58,851 bases of DNA from an uncultured Sulfuricurvum sp. GTDB taxonomy: Bacteria > Campylobacterota > Campylobacteria > Campylobacterales > Sulfurimonadaceae. The position numbers and the translations under genes were made by a program. Location of the stretch: positions 1-58,851 of the forward strand of contig CAIMUF010000054.1 of the NCBI GenBank assembly GCA_903844635.1. The letters are read 5' to 3'. Below are positions 1-6,953 of the stretch, piece after piece. Each line of letters opens with the position of its first letter. Within the stretch, counting starts at the first letter, position 1. The notes under the pieces were generated by a model that searched no databases, had not been told where the DNA came from, and was given only the letters and a program-made list of their open reading frames with translations.

Positions 1-115
1 AATAATAAATAGTTATTATAAGATAATTTATAGTAATATTTAAAATCGCTTAAGCTTGGCGCTGTTACACTGCTAAGGATACAAAAATCTTATACTTAGA
101 ACAAAGGGGTTTTCG

Positions 116-1474
116 ATGGCACTATCAAGAAGAGATGCAATGAAATTTACCGGATTGGCGGCAGTTACGGCTGCAGTAAGTGGTTATGCAAAAGGTACTG
201 AAGCTCCACAATCAGCTGCTAAAGGGATATTATTATCACCAGCTCCTGTTCCAGCGGCAAAAGGTGCACGTGTTGTTATTGTAGGCGCTGGTCCATCTGG
301 ACTGACTATTGCGAAATACATCAAAAAAGGAAATCCAAAAGTTGATGTTGTTTTGATGGATAAACGTTCAGTCTTTATGTCTGGTTTTATCAGTAATCTC
401 GTTGCTACTGGAGTCCTTCCACTTGAATTTATTACACATGACTTTTTGGAAGGTGCGCGCAATGGAAGCTACACTTTTTTACAAGCAACGGTTCATGATA
501 TCGACCGTACGTCTAAAACAGTTTATACTAATGAAGGTACACTGAAATATGATGTATTGGTTTTAGCTCCAGGGATCGATTATGATTATTCTAAATGGAC
601 GAAAGGTGATTTAGAGCTTGAAACAGCATTAAAAACGAAGTTTCCTGGTGCCTTTATTGCAGGAAGCGAAACATTATCACTAAAATCTAAAATTGATAAC
701 TTAGAGAATGGCAGTGTATTCGTTCAAACGGTTCCCGGCGGTAATTACCGTTGCTTACCTGGACCATATGAACGCAGCTGTTTGATCGCAGATTATATGA
801 AGCGTAATAAAATCAAAGGTAAAGTAGTTATTTTGGACGAAAATCCAAATATTACGATCAAAGCGGATGGTTTCCACTCTGCATTTGAAAAATTATACGG
901 CGATTATATTACGTATATGCCAAGTACAACCATCACGAGTATTGATCCACACAAGCAGAAAATCGTTACTGAGTTGGGTGAAGAGATCGATTTCACGGAT
1001 GCCTCTTTATACAGTCGTGTTCGTGGTAATAAATTACTTGAAATCGCTGGTGTTGCAAAAGACAGTGTATTTAACAAAGGGGAAGCAAATATTGATCCGT
1101 TTACGTATCAAGTTATTGGCGATCTTAATGTATTCTGTACCGGTGATGTTCGTCCAATGGGCTTTAGTAAATCAGCTAATACGGCTAATACTGAGGGGAA
1201 AATTGTCGCAGCTAATATTGTCAAATATCTTGGTGGCGAAGAACTTAGCCGTAAAACATGGAAATCTCCGCTTACAGTTTGTTATTCTGGCGTGAGTGGT
1301 GATCCGCTTCGTGCTATTTCTGTTCATGCAGAATATTCATACGATGAAACCAAAAAATCATTTGGTTTTGCTAACGCTGGAACCATGGAAAAATGGGATG
1401 GAGCTGATGGTCTTGCCGGAGGTAAAGGTCTTATTGAATGGGGTAATGGACTTTATCGAGATTTCTTTAATTAA
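116..1474 (+). CDS. Sulfide dehydrogenase flavoprotein (flavocytochrome c type, FccB/SoxF-like)
   Basis: FAD protein expected to oxidise sulfide in the periplasm and pass electrons to a c-type cytochrome. The N-terminus has a twin-arginine signal (SRRDAMKF, residues 4-11) and a hydrophobic stretch to about 24. An FAD-binding GxGxxG motif follows (VGAGPSG, 56-62). YRCLPGPYER (211-220) matches the family's first redox cysteine site (Cys213). In known FCSDs the second redox cysteine lies in a GDAC motif; here the equivalent reads CTGDVRP (341-347), so the cysteine is three residues before GD rather than after it. The length (452 aa) and the C-terminal DFFN end fit FCSD. An AAAGGGG ribosome site lies upstream of the ATG. 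soxY and soxZ follow, which supports a sulfur role. No haem subunit gene is adjacent; the cytochrome at 3682 is a candidate partner. The family is clear; the exact electron acceptor is not. Confidence 0.88.
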   Translation: MALSRRDAMKFTGLAAVTAAVSGYAKGTEAPQSAAKGILLSPAPVPAAKGARVVIVGAGPSGLTIAKYIKKGNPKVDVVLMDKRSVFMSGFISNLVATGVLPLEFITHDFLEGARNGSYTFLQATVHDIDRTSKTVYTNEGTLKYDVLVLAPGIDYDYSKWTKGDLELETALKTKFPGAFIAGSETLSLKSKIDNLENGSVFVQTVPGGNYRCLPGPYERSCLIADYMKRNKIKGKVVILDENPNITIKADGFHSAFEKLYGDYITYMPSTTITSIDPHKQKIVTELGEEIDFTDASLYSRVRGNKLLEIAGVAKDSVFNKGEANIDPFTYQVIGDLNVFCTGDVRPMGFSKSANTANTEGKIVAANIVKYLGGEELSRKTWKSPLTVCYSGVSGDPLRAISVHAEYSYDETKKSFGFANAGTMEKWDGADGLAGGKGLIEWGNGLYRDFFN

Positions 1475-1487
1475 TATATTACTTTGT

Positions 1488-1508
1488 TTGCACGGATTTT
1501 CCGTGCAA
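1488..1508 (+). other. Intra-operon hairpin between fccB-like gene and soxY
   Basis: TTGCACGG and CCGTGCAA form a perfect 8-bp stem around a 5-base loop, 13 bases after the FCSD stop codon. No T-run follows, so it looks more like an mRNA processing or stability element, or a leaky attenuator, than a full terminator. Confidence 0.5.
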
Positions 1509-1592
1509 GGCAGTTTCAAGTAATTAGTTGATTATTTGAATTTGTTTTGTCATTCAAAAGTAAGAGCTTCAGTTTATGAAAGAGAGGAAGAA

Positions 1593-2060
1593 ATGGAAAG
1601 ACGTACTTTTATGAAGGGGACTTTTGCCCTTGCAACAATAGGTTTACTCAATCCTGTTTTATTTCGGCATGGCCTTGCTGCAGAAGATGCGATTGAAATG
1701 CCGTATAAAGAGTTATTGGATGAGTATCTGGGTGGGAAAAAATCGGAGGACGGCAGTACTATTATGAGTCTGAATATTCCGGATGCTCCCGAAAACGGAG
1801 CTGTTGTTCCAGTTGAAGTTACGATTAATTATCCGATGACTGCTGATAATTATATTGCTAACATTACAGTACTTACCACCAAAAATAAAGCAAATAAAGC
1901 GCTCTCTTTTGATTTAACACCTGCGAACGGTATGGCATATTTGTATGTCAATGTTAAAATGGGACAAACTCAGGATGTTGTAATTTTGGCAAAAACGAAT
2001 AAGGGAAAAATTTTTCAAACATCTAAAAACGTTCGAGTAGCTCTCGGCGGATGCGGTTAA
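1593..2060 (+). CDS. soxY: SoxY, sulfur-carrier subunit of the SoxYZ complex
   Basis: SoxY carries sulfur intermediates on the thiol of its C-terminal cysteine during periplasmic thiosulfate/sulfide oxidation. The protein begins with a Tat signal (MERRTFMKG plus a hydrophobic run ending near LAAEDA) and ends in the diagnostic GGCG swinging arm, Cys154 being next to last. I chose the ATG at 1593 rather than an in-frame one at 1536 because it has a GAGAGGAAG ribosome site and puts the twin arginines at residues 3-4; this gives 155 aa, normal for SoxY. soxZ follows after 13 bases. No SoxA, X, B, C or D genes are in the window, so this carrier must work with proteins encoded elsewhere or with the adjacent FCSD. 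Confidence 0.95.
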   Translation: MERRTFMKGTFALATIGLLNPVLFRHGLAAEDAIEMPYKELLDEYLGGKKSEDGSTIMSLNIPDAPENGAVVPVEVTINYPMTADNYIANITVLTTKNKANKALSFDLTPANGMAYLYVNVKMGQTQDVVILAKTNKGKIFQTSKNVRVALGGCG

Positions 2061-2073
2061 TTAAGGAGAAAAA

Positions 2074-2406
2074 ATGGAACTCAGAGGCGTAGTAAAAATT
2101 TTAGAGCAAAATTATAAAGTTGGTGATATCGTAAAAGCGAAAATCATTGTGATTCATAAAATGGATACTGGATTCACAAAAGATAAAGAATCGGGTAAAC
2201 AGTTTCCTAGGTTTTACATGAAAGAGATTACGGCAACGTATAATGGACAAGTTGTAGCTCATTTTGATTTAGATGTAGCAACCAGTCAGAATCCGGTCAT
2301 TCAGTTTCCGCTAAAAGTAACAGGTCCAGGTGAGCTGGTAGTTGATTTTGTTAATTCTGAGAATGAAAAGGCGCAAAAAAAGGTAAAACTGTCACCTGAC
2401 GCATAG
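2074..2406 (+). CDS. soxZ: SoxZ, partner subunit of SoxYZ
   Basis: SoxZ is the small beta-sandwich protein that pairs with SoxY. At 110 aa with no signal peptide it has the expected size; it is known to be exported by riding on the Tat-targeted SoxY. Typical features are the basic start, the HKMDTGF segment and the FVNSENEKAQK segment near the C-terminus. An AAGGAG ribosome site precedes the ATG, and the gene closes the first sulfur operon, just before a hairpin at 2418-2439. Confidence 0.94.
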   Translation: MELRGVVKILEQNYKVGDIVKAKIIVIHKMDTGFTKDKESGKQFPRFYMKEITATYNGQVVAHFDLDVATSQNPVIQFPLKVTGPGELVVDFVNSENEKAQKKVKLSPDA

Positions 2407-2417
2407 TCAATTGTTGG

Positions 2418-2439
2418 AATTCCCGTTAATTCGGGAATT
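2418..2439. terminator. Bidirectional terminator between soxZ and the chorismate-mutase-like gene
   Basis: AATTCCCG and CGGGAATT form a perfect 8-bp stem with a 6-base loop. It lies between two convergent genes and overlaps the last bases of the minus-strand gene. There is no long T-run on either side. Confidence 0.6.
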
Positions 2440-2737
2440 ACAATGACTTAGCATTTCTAAATTCTGAAATTTCTGATTCTACCATCTCATCAATCATAAT
2501 GGTATAGAGCTTAGTTAACAGGTTTGGGGATACACCAAATTCCATTGCTTTTGTGCGTACTCGGTCCATGACAGCTTCCATTCTCTCTTTCCCTTTTATC
2601 TCATCAATAGAGTGTTTAAATCGTGCAGCTTGTTTCACATAGGCATTACGTGCAGCGATCAATTCTACAATTTGATCATCCAAGCCATCGATGTTGTGTC
2701 GGAGTTCTTCGAGACTATTGCAATCTTGGGTTTTCAT
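2438..2737 (-). CDS. Chorismate mutase type II (AroQ-fold) domain protein
   Basis: A 99-aa all-helical protein matching the monofunctional AroQ/PchB-like chorismate mutase fold. The first helix has the pattern LRHNIDGLDDQIVELIAARN, followed by YVKQAARFKHS, which supplies the usual arginine and lysine that bind the substrate. Chorismate mutases convert chorismate to prephenate; PchB relatives split isochorismate, and I cannot separate the two from sequence alone. It lies alone, opposed to the sulfur genes, so its place here gives no functional clue. The ATG at 2737 is preceded by AAAGGAAATTC, a good ribosome site. Confidence 0.8.
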   Translation of the reverse strand: MKTQDCNSLEELRHNIDGLDDQIVELIAARNAYVKQAARFKHSIDEIKGKERMEAVMDRVRTKAMEFGVSPNLLTKLYTIMIDEMVESEISEFRNAKSL

Positions 2738-2826
2738 GAATTTCCTTTAAACTGATAATTAAACATAGTCTAACATAATGAGGATAAATAGACAGATAAT
2801 TGTATTTTTATCACACTCTATACTAT

Positions 2827-2832
2827 TATAAT
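2827..2832 (+). promoter_or_regulatory. Candidate -10 box for the Rieske/cytochrome pair
   Basis: A perfect TATAAT occurs in the AT-rich divergent intergenic region, about 106 bases before the chosen start of the Rieske gene. No good -35 at 16-18 bp spacing is visible, so this is a weak call. Confidence 0.35.
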
Positions 2833-2938
2833 ATCTTATTCTTTATTTTGAATGTTATTTTATATATTCTTATACTTATTTAAGCAAAATCTGAATAGCA
2901 TACGAGTGCTTTTAGAGATTAAAAGGGAGCAGAAGAAT

Positions 2939-3667
2939 ATGAATAGACGTAATTTTTTAAAAGTTATTGCTGCTGGCGCAACAGTTGTCGCAGTGAGTCC
3001 ATCGCTTATCCGAGGTAATTTGTATGCCGCAGATGGAAAGCTGTATGTTGGATATGAAAAAGCTCAAATAGTAGATGCAGCTGGTATTCCGATTAAGGCT
3101 TCAAGATTAGAAAAAGAGGTAACTTACATTTTCAATTATCCCTATGCATCTACTCCCTGTATGCTGATTAATTTACCAGAATCGTCTGAACAAGAAGTTG
3201 CATTAAAATCTGAAATGGGTGAGGATTATATTTGGAAAAACGGTGTTGGAAAAGATCGTACAATTGTTGCTTATGTGGCTATTTGTGCTCATCAATTGAC
3301 GCACCCGACACCTAATGATAGTTTTATTCAATATGTACCCAAAAATAAGCCAACCATGGCGTATGGCAATAGTGGTATTATTGTTTGTTCAGCTCATTTA
3401 TCTGCGTATGATGCCCGTGCAGGAGCAAAAGTACTTTCAGGAGCAGCATCACAGCCCCTTGCAGCTGTCGTGTTAGAGCATGCTGATGATGATACACTTT
3501 GGGCTGTCGGAATACTTGGAGCAGATAAATTTCAAGATTATTTTAGAGCATTTAAGCCTGAGTTCAAACAGTTTTATAATGGAGCAGCAGAAGCAAAAAA
3601 GCTGGTATCCATTTCGGCAAAAACCGTTAAGCTCACTGAATTTTCAAAAGAACTGATCCAATACTAA
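2939..3667 (+). CDS. Tat-exported Rieske [2Fe-2S] protein
   Basis: A 242-aa periplasmic or membrane-tethered electron carrier. It begins with a Tat signal (MNRRNFLKVI, then a hydrophobic segment to about residue 20). The Rieske cluster ligands are visible as C116-A-H118 and C150-S-A-H153, followed by a loop SGAASQPLAAVVLE (167-180) that matches the conserved Rieske Pro loop. The 31 residues between the two ligand pairs are more than in the bc1 Rieske protein, closer to oxidase-associated small subunits. The ATG at 2939 is preferred to an in-frame ATG at 2852 because of its GGGAG ribosome site and the Tat motif placement. A cytochrome gene follows 14 bases later; both probably serve sulfur oxidation, but that is inferred from context. 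Confidence 0.85.
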   Translation: MNRRNFLKVIAAGATVVAVSPSLIRGNLYAADGKLYVGYEKAQIVDAAGIPIKASRLEKEVTYIFNYPYASTPCMLINLPESSEQEVALKSEMGEDYIWKNGVGKDRTIVAYVAICAHQLTHPTPNDSFIQYVPKNKPTMAYGNSGIIVCSAHLSAYDARAGAKVLSGAASQPLAAVVLEHADDDTLWAVGILGADKFQDYFRAFKPEFKQFYNGAAEAKKLVSISAKTVKLTEFSKELIQY

Positions 3668-3681
3668 ATAAAGGGGAATAA

Positions 3682-4113
3682 ATGAAATTTTTTTTAATAG
3701 CTCTTACTCTTTCGGTGCTCTTGGCAAGTTCTATACAAGCTTCAGACAAAGTAAAAGGTCAAAATAATGATGATCATAGAAGTATGCTTATGAAAGACAT
3801 GCGTATCATGCTGGAAGCTATGGAACAGATTCAGCGTGGCGGACTGTACAGTTCAACGGAAGATATGAAAGTGGGTGTAAAAAAGCTACAAGGAACGCTT
3901 AAAACACTTGAAGGTGAAGAGGTTAAATGGATTTTACCAAAAGACCAAAAATACGCCTATCAGTTTGCTCAAAAAACAGCGAGTATGCTTCATTTATATT
4001 CGGATGATATGGTGACATCGATTGATGCTGGGAGAATGGATGATGCGCTTGAAGATTATTCTCAGTTGTTAAAGCAATGTACATCGTGTCATATTCGTAT
4101 TCGTAACTGGTAA
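3682..4113 (+). CDS. Periplasmic monohaem cytochrome, c'/c556-like
   Basis: A 143-aa secreted protein with a Sec signal (MKFFLIALTLSVLLASSIQA) and a single haem-binding CTSCH at residues 133-137, almost at the C-terminus. A mostly helical body followed by a C-terminal CxxCH is the layout of four-helix cytochromes c' and c556. Unlike typical class I cytochromes there is no N-terminal haem site. It is tightly linked to the Rieske protein and may accept its electrons or those of the FCSD flavoprotein upstream. The physiological partner is inferred only. Confidence 0.8.
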   Translation: MKFFLIALTLSVLLASSIQASDKVKGQNNDDHRSMLMKDMRIMLEAMEQIQRGGLYSSTEDMKVGVKKLQGTLKTLEGEEVKWILPKDQKYAYQFAQKTASMLHLYSDDMVTSIDAGRMDDALEDYSQLLKQCTSCHIRIRNW

Positions 4114-4139
4114 TGATTCTCCCCAATTATGGGAAGGAA

Positions 4140-4691
4140 CTATTTGCAGTCGCTTTTAGTTGGAATTTCAAATCCTATCTCTACATCTTGCCATGTTTTT
4201 CCTGCATGAAGAGTAAAGCATGCTTTATTGATGGATTGCAGTGATGCAAGCATCGTAAAATCACCCAAATCTATTGTCCCTTTTGCCACAATTTTTCCCT
4301 CTTGTATCGTATAATTTAGAGGAATTGTTTTGGTGATATTGTTCATTGTTATTTCAGTAATGGCTTTAGAATCTTTTACTGAAATAATTTTAGCCGTGAT
4401 ACTGTCAATATTTTGAACTTTGAAAAAAGAGTTTACCAATGTCGCATCACGCGCAGGATTAGCTGAATTAATACTTCCTGTATCAATTTTAACACTGCTT
4501 CCTACGAGTAGTGCTTCGATACTGCTTGCGTTTTTAGGCTGCGTTACTACACGATCAAAACTTCCGCCAACGCCAATTTTTTCATACGTTTTAAACGCTT
4601 TCCACGTTACTTTTGCAGAGTCACTTTGATAAGTACAATCTGCAAATGCACTTAATGCTAATAATAGGGTTGCAGAGACAATTTTTTTCAT
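4140..4691 (-). CDS. YceI-family periplasmic protein
   Basis: A 183-aa secreted protein (signal MKKIVSATLLLALSAFA) with the YceI lipocalin-like pattern: an early WKAFKTYEKIGVGGSFD strand pair, a central segment SINSANPARDATLVNSFF and a C-terminal strand EIGFEIPTKSDC. YceI proteins bind isoprenoid-type lipids, sometimes polyprenyl quinones; their cellular role is poorly settled. It is opposed to the sulfur cluster and separated from it by 26 bases that contain a weak CCC/GGG hairpin. Monocistronic by position. Confidence 0.85.
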   Translation of the reverse strand: MKKIVSATLLLALSAFADCTYQSDSAKVTWKAFKTYEKIGVGGSFDRVVTQPKNASSIEALLVGSSVKIDTGSINSANPARDATLVNSFFKVQNIDSITAKIISVKDSKAITEITMNNITKTIPLNYTIQEGKIVAKGTIDLGDFTMLASLQSINKACFTLHAGKTWQDVEIGFEIPTKSDCK

Positions 4692-4743
4692 TTAATTTCC
4701 TTGAAGTTTAATCTATCCGTTTATTGTAGCGGAGTTTTATAAA

Positions 4744-6267
4744 CTAAAGTGATGACCGTGCTGCTTGCCGTTTAGGTGTAATATTATTTTCAGTATTCTT
4801 ATTGGTTTGTGAAGTTTTTTGTCGCAGGAAAAAAGGAATTGTTTTTTCCGGTCGTTTACTCATATCTTCAGTGAGTGCTTTTTCTACCGTTTCTCTATCA
4901 TGATTTAGGATAAGATAGTTATAGATGAGTGTAATTTGACGATCGAGAGATATTTTCCATGTAGAGAGGGTTTGAGTATAAATCCATTCACTGAAGGCAT
5001 AAAATGAGTTAAATACACTTTCCTTATCCCATAGCAACTTCACCGTATTCTCAAAACTTCCACTGTTGTAAAAAATATCCCAAAAGCGAGCGAACCGTTT
5101 CATTTTTTGAATTTGTTCAAAACTGAGATTGTTATTTTGTAGAATGTCATACGGCGGTATATCACTGTAAATCATTCCATGCTCTTTATCGTGGCGTGAC
5201 AGTGTTGTTCCTGAGAGGTTTTTGAGGATACCGATTTGGATTTCACTGTGGGTCAGGGAAACAAGCTTATCGAGATTGCGCCCAAATCCTGTCAGTGTTT
5301 CTCCCGGAAGTCCGACGATGAGATCAAGGTGCATGTGTGCTTTGGTTTCATTTTCTAAAAATTGAAGATTTTCAAATATTTTTTCCAGTCGAAGCGGACG
5401 GTTGATCCCTTTTGCGATAATGGGGTCTAAGGTCTGGATACCGATTTCAAGCTGCAATGAGCCCTCAGGAAAAAGGGATATTTTGGCTTTTAGAACGTCA
5501 GGAAAATGATCGGGTATCACTTCGAAATGAGCGAAATAGGGGGGCTCTTTAGAGAGGAAAAAGTCCAAAAGACGATTGGCAAACGTCATATTGAGATTAA
5601 AGGTACGGTCGATGAATTTAAAACTTCGTGCGCCTCGCTGCCAGAGTATCTCAAATTCTTCGATGAGTTCATCCAGTGGAAAGTTTCGTACCTTTTCATC
5701 CATAGATGAGAGGCAAAATTCGCACTCAAATGGACATCCGCGTGAAGCTTCGACGTAGATAGTTCGGTTCGCTACGTCTTCATCACTGTACGCACGGTAG
5801 GGGAGAGTAATAGCTTTTAGATCAGGCATGGTGGATTTGATAAACTTAGCTCCCGTGTGCACTATTCGTTCGCCGTGAGTTGGATTCAATATCTCCTTAC
5901 ACAACTCATAAAATGCCACTTCGCCTTCACCGCTAATGATGTAATCAGCACGGCTAAAATCAACACGATGAGGAGTGTATCCAGCCTCTGGGCCTCCGAG
6001 AACGATAACGGTATCAGGAGCTACTTTTTTAATGATCTCTATAAGTTCCGCAGTTTGGGAAGCATTCCAAATATAGACGCTTATTCCGATGATTTTAGGA
6101 CTATGTTTTAGAATATCCTCGGCGATGGTTTGGATTTGCTCATTGATGGTAAATTCGACTATTTTGGTATCGTTTTGGAGCTCATGCAAGTTAGCGTAGA
6201 GATAGCGAAGTCCGAGTGCGCTGTGGGCGTAGCGAGCGTTGAGGGTAGTTAAGAGAATAGTGCTCAT
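4744..6267 (-). CDS. B12-binding radical SAM protein (DUF4080-type)
   Basis: A 507-aa enzyme with an N-terminal cobalamin-binding Rossmann domain (about 1-125, including VLGGPEAGYTP at 89-99) and a radical-SAM barrel whose iron-sulfur motif is C178-x3-C182-x2-C185 (RGCPFECEFC). The classical DxHxxG B12 loop is absent; NARYAHSALG (10-19) lies in its place, as in this subfamily. The C-terminal third fits the DUF4080 region. The substrate is unknown. Its ATG overlaps the stop of the upstream ParA-like gene by four bases (ATGA), so the two are translationally coupled. Confidence 0.85.
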   Translation of the reverse strand: MSTILLTTLNARYAHSALGLRYLYANLHELQNDTKIVEFTINEQIQTIAEDILKHSPKIIGISVYIWNASQTAELIEIIKKVAPDTVIVLGGPEAGYTPHRVDFSRADYIISGEGEVAFYELCKEILNPTHGERIVHTGAKFIKSTMPDLKAITLPYRAYSDEDVANRTIYVEASRGCPFECEFCLSSMDEKVRNFPLDELIEEFEILWQRGARSFKFIDRTFNLNMTFANRLLDFFLSKEPPYFAHFEVIPDHFPDVLKAKISLFPEGSLQLEIGIQTLDPIIAKGINRPLRLEKIFENLQFLENETKAHMHLDLIVGLPGETLTGFGRNLDKLVSLTHSEIQIGILKNLSGTTLSRHDKEHGMIYSDIPPYDILQNNNLSFEQIQKMKRFARFWDIFYNSGSFENTVKLLWDKESVFNSFYAFSEWIYTQTLSTWKISLDRQITLIYNYLILNHDRETVEKALTEDMSKRPEKTIPFFLRQKTSQTNKNTENNITPKRQAARSSL

Positions 6268-6848
6268 GATTGGGGTGCACTAAAATAGTGTCCATCGGTT
6301 GTGAAGAGCTTGAGTATTTTGTTGTATTCGCTAAATGCCTGTTTGTAGACGTGCTGGTTTTGTTTGCTTGATTCATACAGTTGGGTAGCGCTCATTCCTG
6401 ATTCCAGAGCATTTTTAAGCAGTTTAGTACGTCGCAGGTAGGTGAAAGCGAGATTGGGGAAATGTTCATGAATTTTTGCTTTTATGACGGTGGCATCGTT
6501 GGGATTATCGATCATATTCGCAAAGACAAGAATGGTTTTTTCTTTGTAATTTTTGATAAAAATCAGGCTTTTCATGATAGAGTTTAAATCATTGGTTGTG
6601 GGGACGAGGATGATGTCTGAGTTACGTAAAATCTCATCGACATGATCAGCATCAAATCCTCCGAAATCGTAGACTGTATCAGGGTAAAGGGGTATCTTCT
6701 TAGGGTAATATCGGGCGTTTTTGTATTTGTTAAGAACGACGGACATATCGTTAGTGGCGTAGCGATAGCCTAGGTCTTTGGCGAGTGAAAAAGCAAGAGA
6801 AGTTTTACCCACTCCCCCTTTGGTAGATGCGATAGAGATAATAGCCAT
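6264..6848 (-). CDS. ParA/MinD-type P-loop ATPase
   Basis: A 194-aa soluble ATPase with the deviant Walker A motif KGGVGKT (10-16), a switch region YDFGGFDADHVDEIL and a later DSDI/VPTTND segment. This is the small, orphan ParA type (shorter than chromosomal Soj); there is no parB, minE or flagellar gene next to it. It is coupled to the radical-SAM gene by an ATGA overlap. Roles for such proteins range from positioning of cargo to plasmid segregation; none can be assigned here. Confidence 0.85.
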   Translation of the reverse strand: MAIISIASTKGGVGKTSLAFSLAKDLGYRYATNDMSVVLNKYKNARYYPKKIPLYPDTVYDFGGFDADHVDEILRNSDIILVPTTNDLNSIMKSLIFIKNYKEKTILVFANMIDNPNDATVIKAKIHEHFPNLAFTYLRRTKLLKNALESGMSATQLYESSKQNQHVYKQAFSEYNKILKLFTTDGHYFSAPQS

Positions 6849-6864
6849 GATTCACCCATAAGTT

Positions 6865-6885
6865 TTTATGCAAATATAGCATAAA
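6865..6885. promoter_or_regulatory. Inverted repeat (TTTATGC-N7-GCATAAA) in divergent promoter region
   Basis: A perfect 7-7-7 dyad lies between the divergent ParA-like gene and PEP synthase genes, about 17 bases from the former start and 69 from the latter. The symmetry and location suit a binding site for a dimeric regulator, possibly acting on both promoters. Confidence 0.45.
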
Positions 6886-6953
6886 TCGTATCGTTATTGC
6901 CTAATTCGTGCTATTCTTATTTTAATAAAGTACAAGAAGAAAAAGGAGAGCGT

